NCBI RefSeq assembly: GCF_004000905.1
Contig: NZ_BIMD01000019.1
Location: 26,304 to 90,303 of the forward strand
Source of the DNA: Paenibacillus humicus NBRC 102415
GTDB taxonomy: Bacteria; Bacillota; Bacilli; Paenibacillales; Paenibacillaceae
Length of the DNA: 64,000 nucleotides
Reading direction: 5' to 3'
Shown: positions 24,656-31,907 of the stretch, piece by piece
How the letters are laid out: each line of letters starts with the position of its first letter
Position numbering within the stretch: the first letter of the stretch is position 1
Translations under genes and position numbers: made by a program
The notes under the pieces: model-generated
Seen by the model: only the letters and a program-made list of their open reading frames with translations
Databases searched by the model: none
What the model was told of the DNA's origin: nothing

Positions 24656-25355
24656 GGCTCTCGTCCTTCAGCAGATCGATGACGCTCTGCTCGAACTCCG
24701 GGCTGCGCAGCAGATCGGCAGGCACGGAGGACAGCCTGCCCTTGCTCAGAACGACCAGCTCGTCGCATAGATCGGAGGCGAGCTGCAGGATATGCGTGGA
24801 GAAGATGAGAATATGGTCCCTTTTCATTTCCCGCAGCATGGTTTTCATTTCCAGCGCCACGATGACGTCGAAGGAAGTAAGAGGCTCATCCAGCAGGATG
24901 ACCAGCGGCTTGGTGATGAGGAACAGCAGCATCTGGAGCTTGTTCTTCATGCCGTGGGAATAACCTTTGATCAGCTTATGCCGATCCTCCTCGGTCATGC
25001 TCATCATGTCAAAGTATTCATCAATGGTCCGGTCCATCTGCAGCCTGCCCCGGTTGATGTCCATGAAAAACCGGACGAACTCGTAGCCGGTCAGGAACTC
25101 GGGCAGGATGGGCAGCGAATAGATGTAGCCGACGTCCTGCTCGTCCAGCTCCCGTGCCTGACGGTCTTCCTCCAGAAGCACTTTCCCTCCGTCCATCCCC
25201 ATTTCTCCGCTCAAGCAGTTGAACAGCGTTGTTTTGCCCGCGCCGTTGCGTCCGAGCAGGCCGTAGATTTTCCCTTTCTCAAACGTATAGGACGCTCCCT
25301 GGAGCACCTTTTTGCCGTCGAATTCCTTGACGACTCCATCGATCCGCAATCGCAT
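24639..25355 (-). CDS. ABC transporter ATP-binding protein
   Basis: A 238-residue ATPase. ATG 25355 is chosen because GGAGG lies 7 bases upstream and it begins MRLRIDGVVKEFDGKKVLQG. Walker A GRNGAGKTT (about residues 36-44), Q-loop region VGYIYSLPILPEF, a divergent signature YSHGMKNKLQMLL in place of LSGGQ (a common variant in ABC-2 exporters), Walker B VILLDEPLTSFD, and the switch His in IFSTH are all visible. It drives the permease encoded by the overlapping gene at 23057-24655. Confidence 0.93.
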   Translation of the reverse strand: MRLRIDGVVKEFDGKKVLQGASYTFEKGKIYGLLGRNGAGKTTLFNCLSGEMGMDGGKVLLEEDRQARELDEQDVGYIYSLPILPEFLTGYEFVRFFMDINRGRLQMDRTIDEYFDMMSMTEEDRHKLIKGYSHGMKNKLQMLLFLITKPLVILLDEPLTSFDVIVALEMKTMLREMKRDHILIFSTHILQLASDLCDELVVLSKGRLSSVPADLLRSPEFEQSVIDLLKDESHAENA

Positions 25356-25448
25356 TCGCAGTTCCTCCATCTTTTCCAAAAAACGGATTTTTGTGTTAGC
25401 CGTACTATACGGACCAACCGCGGAGAGGTCTCAAAATGGGAACGGGAC

Positions 25449-25482
25449 GGATTCGGAGGGCTTCTCCCGAATCCTCTTTTTT
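25449..25482 (+). terminator. Terminator-like hairpin upstream of the ddh promoter
   Basis: GGATTCGG pairs with CCGAATCC around 10 bases and is followed by TCTTTTTTC on the plus strand. It lies in the divergent region between the ABC ATPase gene and ddh, upstream of the promoter I assign to ddh, so it would end an otherwise unrecognised plus-strand transcript. Confidence 0.5.
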
Positions 25483-25492
25483 CATCAACTAA

Positions 25493-25522
25493 TTTACACT
25501 TCATGTAACCTCTATATATACT
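25493..25522 (+). promoter_or_regulatory. Promoter of diaminopimelate dehydrogenase
   Basis: TTTACA (25493-25498) and TATACT (25517-25522) are separated by 18 bases, a good sigma-A-type promoter 40 bp before the GTG start. Confidence 0.65.
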
Positions 25523-25562
25523 GGATGGATATACATAATGAACCCAATGGGGAGGGATTTTG

Positions 25563-26546
25563 GTGCAAAAGACAATCCAAATAGGCATCGTAGGTTACGG
25601 AAACCTCGGAAAAGGCGTCGAGAAAGCGATCGCTCAAAATCCGGACATGGAGCTTGCGGCTATTTTTACCCGCAGACAGCCTGATGAAATGATCGGCGGA
25701 GAAGGCGTCCGCTTCGAACCTATTTCGGCCGTAGAGCAATACAAGGGCATTATCGATGTCATGATTCTATGCGGGGGCTCCGCCACCGACCTGCCTGAGC
25801 AGACTCCCGCGATTGCGGGTATGTTCAACACCGTCGACAGCTTCGATACCCATGCCAAAATTCCGGAATTCTTTGAAAAGGTCCATGCCGTTGCCTTGCA
25901 GTCAGGCACGCTCAGCATTATCTCGACAGGCTGGGATCCGGGTCTATTCTCGCTCAATCGTCTCCTGGCGGAAGCCATTCTTCCCCAAGGCCAAGAGTAC
26001 ACGTTCTGGGGCAAAGGCGTCAGCCAAGGCCACTCCGATGCCATTCGCCGGATACCTGGCGTCAAGGCGGGAGTTCAATATACCGTGCCGGTTCAAGAAG
26101 TCATCGACCAGATTCGTTCGGGTCAAACGCCGGAGCTCGCGACGCGGGACAAGCATGTAAGGGAATGTTTTGTCGTTGCGGAGGAAGGCGCGGATAAAAA
26201 GGCGATTGCCGAGACGATCGTCACCATGCCGAACTACTTCTCCGACTACGATACGACCGTAACCTTCATTACCGAAGAACAGCTGCAAGCGGAGCATCAA
26301 GGCATGCCGCATGGCGGTTTTGTCATCCGCAGCGGTGTGACCGGTACCGGAACGAAGCAGATTATGGAGTTCGGCCTGAAGCTCGAAAGCAATCCGGAAT
26401 TCACGGCAAGCGTTCTGGTCGCATGCGCGAGAGCGGGGCATCGTTTGAGCCAAGAGGGAAATAAGGGGGCGAAAACCCTGTTCGACCTTCCGATCGGCTA
26501 TTTGTCGCCGAAGTCGGCCGAGCAGCTGCGGCGCGAGCTTCTGTAG
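25563..26546 (+). CDS. ddh: meso-Diaminopimelate D-dehydrogenase
   Basis: A 327-residue NADPH-dependent enzyme that converts tetrahydrodipicolinate to meso-diaminopimelate in one step, for lysine and peptidoglycan. The nucleotide fold begins IGIVGYGNLGKGVE (about residues 6-19). Family blocks are clear: ILCGGSATDLPEQTP, NTVDSFDTHAKIPEF, STGWDPGLFSLNRLLAEA, FWGKGVSQGHSDAIRRIPGV and the substrate-binding MPHGGFVIRSG. GTG 25563 lies 7 bases after GGAGG; TTG 25560 is possible but too close. It has its own promoter and terminator. Most bacilli use the acetylase branch, so this is an alternative DAP route. Confidence 0.96.
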   Translation: MQKTIQIGIVGYGNLGKGVEKAIAQNPDMELAAIFTRRQPDEMIGGEGVRFEPISAVEQYKGIIDVMILCGGSATDLPEQTPAIAGMFNTVDSFDTHAKIPEFFEKVHAVALQSGTLSIISTGWDPGLFSLNRLLAEAILPQGQEYTFWGKGVSQGHSDAIRRIPGVKAGVQYTVPVQEVIDQIRSGQTPELATRDKHVRECFVVAEEGADKKAIAETIVTMPNYFSDYDTTVTFITEEQLQAEHQGMPHGGFVIRSGVTGTGTKQIMEFGLKLESNPEFTASVLVACARAGHRLSQEGNKGAKTLFDLPIGYLSPKSAEQLRRELL

Positions 26547-26562
26547 CCGTTTCCTCCGATAT

Positions 26563-26609
26563 AAAAAACGGCATTGCCGGGCAACTTTGCCCTGGCAGTG
26601 CCGTTTTTT
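26563..26609 (+). terminator. Terminator of ddh
   Basis: AAAAAACGGCA(TT)GCC and GGC(AG)TGCCGTTTTTT form a long stem with flanking A and T runs, so it also works for the convergent hxlR-type gene. Confidence 0.9.
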
Positions 26610-26613
26610 CTTT

Positions 26614-27002
26614 TCATAGACTATGCCTATTCGCTAGATGATTCTCATATTGCTCGATTGAATCTGCAAATGGGTCTTTCCCATACAGCGCATTCAAATG
26701 ATCGATGAGCTCGATTCCCCAATCATTCATTGCCTTCAATAAAGGCGTCAGGCGTTGACCGTATACCGTTATCGAATATTCGACTTTGGGAGGAATTTGG
26801 GATAGATTTCGCGATGGATGATATCGTGATGCTCCAATTCCCTCAACTGTTTCGCAAGCATTTTCTTGGTGATGTCCGGAATCGCTTTTTGAAGCTCGCT
26901 GAACCTCATCGTGCCATTCGCAAAAAGGCGCAGCAGAATGACAGGCTTCCATTTTCCTATGAATATTTCCAAAGTCTTTTCAAATTTGCAATAAGCCGTC
27001 AT
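26614..27002 (-). pseudogene. HxlR-family regulator, frameshifted
   Basis: The first part (ATG 27002, GGAGGA ribosome binding site) encodes an HxlR winged helix: KFEKTLEIFIGKWKPVILLR, LFANGTMRFSELQKAIPDIT and KMLAKQLRELEHHDIIHREIY (20 or so residues each). It then shifts to a stop at 26769-26771. The following frame continues correctly with IPPKVEYSITVYGQRLTPLL and a C-terminal helix to 26614. One extra base in the GGG run at 26799-26801 (CCC on the coding strand) would restore a normal protein of about 128 residues. Either a recent mutation or a homopolymer sequencing error. It lies divergent to a DoxX gene, the usual partner it represses. Confidence 0.85.
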
Positions 27003-27143
27003 TCCTATCCTCCGATCCGTTATTCCATCCAGGTATACTTTTGTATCCCAGGTCTATTTCAAGTGCCTACTTCCGCTAAAGCAGCCTACAAAATACTATA
27101 GTCCTAGGAGCTGTGAATGCACAAATAAAGGAGCTGCCCCATC

Positions 27144-27509
27144 ATGAATATGACGTTATGGATTGTGCAAGGACTATTGGCGGCAGGATTTATTTTTTCC
27201 GGCTGGATGAAGGCGTTCCAGCATGAAAAGGCAAAATCGTCCTGGTCTTGGGTCAAAGACGTTTCGAGAGGATTCGTAGTCTTTATCGGTATCGTCGAAC
27301 TGCTTGGGGTGCTTGGCTTAATTCTGCCTCAAGCGACGGATACCGCATCGGTCCTGACGCCCCTGGCCGCCGGCGGGCTTGGCGTTATTGTGCTGTTGGG
27401 GGCCATATTCCATGTCAGGCGCAAAGAATTCAAAGAGATTGGCGTAAACGTGGTTTTCCTTGCGCTGCTTCTATTTGTAGCGCTAGGCCGCAGAGTCTGG
27501 GGATACTAG
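27144..27509 (+). CDS. DoxX-family membrane protein
   Basis: A 121-residue integral membrane protein with four hydrophobic helices. The first carries the family's VQGLLAAGFIFSGWMKAF (about residues 8-25), followed by FVVFIGIVELLGVLGLILP and two more helices. ATG 27144 follows AAGGAG. DoxX proteins of the YfiD/CatD type are often controlled by HxlR-type redox or quinone sensors encoded divergently, exactly as here. Activity unknown; thiol or quinone stress is likely. Confidence 0.9.
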   Translation: MNMTLWIVQGLLAAGFIFSGWMKAFQHEKAKSSWSWVKDVSRGFVVFIGIVELLGVLGLILPQATDTASVLTPLAAGGLGVIVLLGAIFHVRRKEFKEIGVNVVFLALLLFVALGRRVWGY

Positions 27510-27570
27510 GGAGAGAGCGGATAAGGCCTGAGTGGAGCTGGGGAGATTTTCGGGAGGAACGATAAGGCGG

Positions 27571-27605
27571 AAAGGCCCTGCAGATTAATTTGCGGGGCCT
27601 TTTTG
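27571..27605 (+). terminator. Terminator of the doxX gene
   Basis: AAAGGCCCTGCA pairs with TGCGGGGCCTTTTT (one wobble) around 8 bases. The rest of the gap to 27762 is AT-rich with no gene. Confidence 0.85.
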
Positions 27606-27762
27606 GTGTAGCTGATGGGTCTAAAGGTTGTATTGTCTTGCTGGATTTTATGACCGGATTGGCAACTCTTAATGGTTTCACGTGTTTACTTTGACAAGTT
27701 GAGCGCTAGAATCAATCTTTAAAAAATCGCTCATGGTGTCAAAAAAATATGCAATAACGTAA

Positions 27763-30132
27763 TCAAATCAATGCACGATTTGATATATTCACTAATTTCT
27801 CCAATTCTTTTATTCTAATATGATTAAGCTTGTCTTTTTGTAGCATAGAATATCTTAATAATTTTGCAAAGTCGTTCTCAGTCGGCCACTTGCTAGCATT
27901 CTCTATGTTTTTATTAATATATTTATCATACTCCTTGCCTGAGCAAAAAGCCTTAAAATACCATTCTATTGCCTTGTCCATCATCTTTATCTTTTCTTCC
28001 AAAATCGACTCCAATGACCAAAGACGACCGCAGATTAAAGAAATGGTAAGTGCACATTTGAGCTTATGATCTTCATTTTCTTTAGCCATGTCGTAACTCT
28101 TTATTCCAAAAGTAAATGCCCTTGATAAAGCCTCTTTATCCTTACCCCTTATATTGTAATGAGCTTTGGCTCTTTGCAACCAATAATGCATGTCACTCGA
28201 AAGAATAACATCTAACTCAGAATATAAGTTAAGTATTAAAGAACTTACTCCTGAAACCTCTTTTGAACTAAAAAGTTGATTTAATGTGTCATACAACATT
28301 ATTGTTTTTGATGTTTCATTATAGCGAGGGTTACCTGCTAATTTTTTCACGACTAGGCTTATTGCGTTGATAATTTTTTGATTTCCGATACCTGAACTTA
28401 AATAATTAATCAATGCACCTTTACTATTGTGAACCAATTTCCTTCCTGAATGATACTCTTGTTCTTCACGAGTAGTTTCTTCAGTTTCTATTAATAAAGA
28501 CATTTTCCTAGTTAATTGTTCAATTTGATTTGTATCAAACCCGATAGAAAGCAATTCTCCATAATACGCTTTATCTCTGGAAGCAACAATTATTATAGCA
28601 GCTAATTCTTTTTCACTAAGTGTACCTGTCGCTTGAAATTTTTTGGAATCACCTACCTTTTGAACACTATTCAAGTAAAAAATGTAATCAATATTTGTCT
28701 GTGTGGATATTCTATCTATCCAACCCAATTTCGATGCACTTTGATTAAATGCTTTAAGTTCATCTATTGAGAAATAGTTTCTTACATAGTACTCGTCTTT
28801 ATTATCAAATCGTGACCATATTCCATCACTTGAATTTGTTGCAATTATTATCTTTATCCTATTTTCTATCAACCGCGATTGAAGGTCGAGCAATAATCTA
28901 CTTGCACTATAAATAATTGAATTGGAATCAAAAAGAAAGATACAATCTTGCTCATTTACCAAACTTTGAATTAATATATCATCCACTGTGATATTTGATG
29001 GAAAATAATAAATACTTCTATCTGGTAACATTTCAGTGATATTGGCGAGCAAGTAGGACTTACCGCTAAATCGTCTTCCTTTAATACAGACTATTACTTT
29101 ATCAGATAATTCCCTTACAATTTTGCTTGCTAGTGTTCTTTGAATATAAAATTCCGCTTTGCTAAATACATTGGCATTAATCTCAAACATTTTTTCGCCG
29201 TATAAGAGATCAAGTTGCCTTTTATAATTACTTGTTTCAACTCTTTCAAATGATGGGTTCTTATATTTATATTTTCCGAATCTATCTTTCCCTTGAATCT
29301 CCTGAAGTTTTTTAGAAAATTCAGAATAAAAAATATCATATGACTCAACAAGAAGTATATCTGTTATCCCCTTATTAGAGAGAGCTATTTCTTGTGCCTT
29401 ATCAGGTTTAGATGTTCTTACTAAAATACGCTTGTTATATTGTAAATCATTTTCAGGAATAAGTTTTAAAATGTACCCTATATCAAACTCTTTTAATAAA
29501 CTACACCCAACAAATATTATATTTTTGGTACCGAAATCTGCACGTATGTAGTCTCTCATGGTCTTATTCTCTTCACTTGCTAATGAGCGTTCATATTGAG
29601 AGGGACTGAATATTAAGTTTTCAGCATCCTCATATTCAACTTCATAATTTGCATCACCGTGTAGTTTAAAAACAGGCTTTTTGTGTTTGAAAATCGAACT
29701 TGATATTTTTTTGTATGGAACAATTTTTTCGAAATTTGTGTTCTTTTCAATTGCATCATCAATATTTAAAGTATAAATATAAGGCCAATCAAGATTCACA
29801 AAACTATGCCTAGCATCACTTTTGTCAATAACAACTTTTGTAAAGTAATTTGTAAGAAAATCGCGTTGTTTATCTTTTGGAACCTCTCTAGAAAAGAAAA
29901 CCGATGACGTATTATCTAATTCATAATCATGAATACTATCCTCAGATATTTCTGGGCAAGAAGCTATAATAATTTTTTTCATAATTTCATTTGCTTCATT
30001 TCCATCAGGTACAATGCCACGCTTACTCTTTAAACCTCGCGTAAATCCACTTCCTATAAGAGGAATGAGTTTACCTTCGGCAGCTAGTTGTGTCATTCTA
30101 AATAGCTCTTCATTGAAATTTAAATAATTCAT
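27763..30132 (-). CDS. SIR2-like domain fused to a P-loop NTPase: candidate anti-phage protein
   Basis: A 789-residue soluble protein. ATG 30132 is chosen because GGAGG lies 6 bases upstream; ATG 30144 overlaps that site. Residues about 20-270 are SIR2-like: LIPLIGSGFTRG (nucleotide loop, 23-33), YTLNIDD (Asn123, Asp125), KLHGD (candidate catalytic His158) and IIFVGCSLL. Residues about 345-460 form a P-loop NTPase: Walker A GRRFSGKS (352-359), Walker B-like CIFLFD, and IIIATNS. The rest is helical with no visible family. The codons are AT-rich, very unlike all neighbours, which points to horizontal transfer. SIR2-STAND proteins deplete NAD on phage sensing; that role is inferred here. Confidence 0.88.
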   Translation of the reverse strand: MNYLNFNEELFRMTQLAAEGKLIPLIGSGFTRGLKSKRGIVPDGNEANEIMKKIIIASCPEISEDSIHDYELDNTSSVFFSREVPKDKQRDFLTNYFTKVVIDKSDARHSFVNLDWPYIYTLNIDDAIEKNTNFEKIVPYKKISSSIFKHKKPVFKLHGDANYEVEYEDAENLIFSPSQYERSLASEENKTMRDYIRADFGTKNIIFVGCSLLKEFDIGYILKLIPENDLQYNKRILVRTSKPDKAQEIALSNKGITDILLVESYDIFYSEFSKKLQEIQGKDRFGKYKYKNPSFERVETSNYKRQLDLLYGEKMFEINANVFSKAEFYIQRTLASKIVRELSDKVIVCIKGRRFSGKSYLLANITEMLPDRSIYYFPSNITVDDILIQSLVNEQDCIFLFDSNSIIYSASRLLLDLQSRLIENRIKIIIATNSSDGIWSRFDNKDEYYVRNYFSIDELKAFNQSASKLGWIDRISTQTNIDYIFYLNSVQKVGDSKKFQATGTLSEKELAAIIIVASRDKAYYGELLSIGFDTNQIEQLTRKMSLLIETEETTREEQEYHSGRKLVHNSKGALINYLSSGIGNQKIINAISLVVKKLAGNPRYNETSKTIMLYDTLNQLFSSKEVSGVSSLILNLYSELDVILSSDMHYWLQRAKAHYNIRGKDKEALSRAFTFGIKSYDMAKENEDHKLKCALTISLICGRLWSLESILEEKIKMMDKAIEWYFKAFCSGKEYDKYINKNIENASKWPTENDFAKLLRYSMLQKDKLNHIRIKELEKLVNISNRALI

Positions 30133-30144
30133 ATTTACCTCCAT

Positions 30145-30405
30145 ATTTGAATATAAATTATATCCATCCTAATGCACTTTTCAAGGAAATAAAAGTCTTT
30201 TTTCGACATCATTTATTAAACATTAACTCCCCAGAAAAACAATTGTTTTCAACTTTTTATAACAAATATCTACAGGGGATTTATCTTGTCTTGTGACCCC
30301 TACGGTGTAAGAACATTGTAGAATATGTTTGAATTTATATTTCGGTTAAATTTTTTATTAAATTTAAAAATAATTATTAAATTATGGAATTATTAATATG
30401 TTTTT
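30145..30405. other. AT-rich region upstream of the SIR2-like gene
   Basis: This continues the foreign AT-rich composition and should hold the promoter of the minus-strand SIR2-like gene. An AGGGG/CCCCT pair occurs around 30275-30303. I see no second gene, no partner ORF and no tRNA. Confidence 0.6.
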
Positions 30406-30445
30406 AAAAAAAGAGCATGGCTTCAAAATCACCATGCTCTTTTTT
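30406..30445 (-). terminator. Terminator of the rhodanese gene
   Basis: AAAAAAGAGCATGG pairs with CCATGCTCTTTTTT around 12 bases. It marks the right edge of the AT-rich island and lies 31 bp after the rhodanese stop; it works in both directions. Confidence 0.9.
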
Positions 30446-30476
30446 CAGAATGAATACACTGCTAATCGCCCCTCGG

Positions 30477-31526
30477 CTATTCTTGATCTTCTGTTACGAT
30501 TAGATTAGAAGAGTAGCTGATCCAATCGCTCCAGCTGCCCGCATACAGCTTCACATTCGTGAAGCCTGCCGCTTCCAGCGCGAGCACGTTCGGCGTGGCC
30601 GTTACGCCGGAGCCGCAGTAGACGATCAGCTCGCGGTCCTTCGGAATGCCGGCGAAAGCCTCGTCCAGAGCGGCGCCGGACTTCCAGCGGCCCTGCTCGT
30701 CCTGCACGCCCTTCCAGAACCGATTGACGGCGCCGGGAATATGCCCGGCCTTGGCGTCAAGCGGCTCCTCGATGCCCGCATACCGGATCGGGTCGCGGGA
30801 GTCGATCAGCAGCGGGGCGGCGGCTTCGCTCGCCCCTTCCGCTGCCTCGTTCGGCTCCTCTATCGAGCCGAACGCCGCTTCGAGGCCGTCTACGACGGAG
30901 GCCTCGAAGCCGAGGCGGTCAACCGGGGCCAGATTCCCCGGTTGGACCGCCTCCACGGATGCGTGCCCGCCGGCCGCATCCGTCCCGGCATGGCCGCCGC
31001 TGACGCCGGCGGCCCAAGACCCTGGCGCCGCCGCAGACGAGGCGGCGCGCACTTCCTCCAGGCCCGCGAGCCGATGCGGCTGCGGCCTGGCGGCAAAGCC
31101 GCCCGGGACGACGATCCGCGTCTCGGCCGTCACGGGAAAGCCTGCGGCTTGCCAGGCGCCGAAGCCTTCGTCCATGACGTAGACCGCGTCATGACCGAGC
31201 CAGCGCAGCAGCCACCACAGGCGCGAGGCCATAGCCCCGCCCTGGTCGTCGTACGCGACGACACGGGAGTCCGGGCCGATGCCCGCGCGGCGGAACACCG
31301 CCTGCAGCGCTTCCGGCTCCGGCAGCGGGTGGCGCCCGCCATGCGTTCCGACCGGAGCGGACAAATCCTGCTCCAGGTCCAGGTACACGGCGCCGGGAAT
31401 ATGGGCTTCCTCATAGGCAGAGCGCCCCGACAGCGGCTTGCCTAGAGCGAACCGGCAGTCCGCGATGACGAGATCAGGTTCATACATTCGGGCCAGCAGC
31501 CATTTCGGCGATACGATGGTTCCCAT
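30477..31526 (-). CDS. Thiosulfate/3-mercaptopyruvate sulfurtransferase (double rhodanese)
   Basis: A 349-residue enzyme with two rhodanese domains, moving sulfane sulfur to cyanide or thiols. ATG 31526 follows GGAGGA. The inactive N-terminal domain (about 1-150) has ADCRFAL, HIPGAVYLDLEQDLS and VVAYDDQGGAMASRLWWLL. The catalytic domain (about 240-345) has LIDSRDPIRYAG, HIPGAVNRFW and the active-site loop VYCGSGVTATPNVLAL, Cys as sulfur carrier. Between them is an Ala/Gly/Glu-rich insert of about 70 residues (about 160-235) not usual in the family, whose members are about 280 residues long. Confidence 0.92.
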   Translation of the reverse strand: MGTIVSPKWLLARMYEPDLVIADCRFALGKPLSGRSAYEEAHIPGAVYLDLEQDLSAPVGTHGGRHPLPEPEALQAVFRRAGIGPDSRVVAYDDQGGAMASRLWWLLRWLGHDAVYVMDEGFGAWQAAGFPVTAETRIVVPGGFAARPQPHRLAGLEEVRAASSAAAPGSWAAGVSGGHAGTDAAGGHASVEAVQPGNLAPVDRLGFEASVVDGLEAAFGSIEEPNEAAEGASEAAAPLLIDSRDPIRYAGIEEPLDAKAGHIPGAVNRFWKGVQDEQGRWKSGAALDEAFAGIPKDRELIVYCGSGVTATPNVLALEAAGFTNVKLYAGSWSDWISYSSNLIVTEDQE

Positions 31527-31599
31527 GGACGAAATCCTCCTCATAAGCGAATAGGCTTGGCTCCGATCCAAGCCTGCGCCGTGATCGGTTCCAGCGATT

Positions 31600-31830
31600 C
31601 TAGAAGCGTGTTGAAAAATAGGTGGCCTGCGGTCGGTATGGGTCTCCAATCGCTGTTGCCGTTCTGATTTCATTGAATAAGGGATTAGCAGTTGAAATCA
31701 GACGACAAAGGAGAACGCTGACGCTTTTTCGACTCCATTCCGACCCTCCGGTCACTTTTTCACCACGCTTCCAGAGCTTGTTCTGCAAGTACCCAGGCTG
31801 TTCATCCGAGCAGAATGCCAATGTTAGCCT
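31600..31830. repeat. Possible non-coding repeat element with a 9-bp inverted repeat
   Basis: Between the rhodanese and the MFS gene, the 381-bp gap contains no gene with a ribosome binding site. TCTGATTTC (31663-31671) and GAAATCAGA (31694-31702) form a hairpin with a 22-base loop. The base composition and codon pattern differ from the flanking genes. It may be a dispersed intergenic element; copy number could not be tested. Confidence 0.3.
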
Positions 31831-31907
31831 CTTCTATTCAACTGCTCGGCGCTCTATCCAGCCCCCGATGCAGTTTCCCCATCTATTGCGCTTCCAACCC
31901 GGCCGGC

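Noticed and set aside
27763..30445. The AT-rich island as a prophage or transposon remnant
   Set aside because: No transposase, integrase, terminal inverted repeats or duplicated flanks were seen; only the transferred gene itself is supported.
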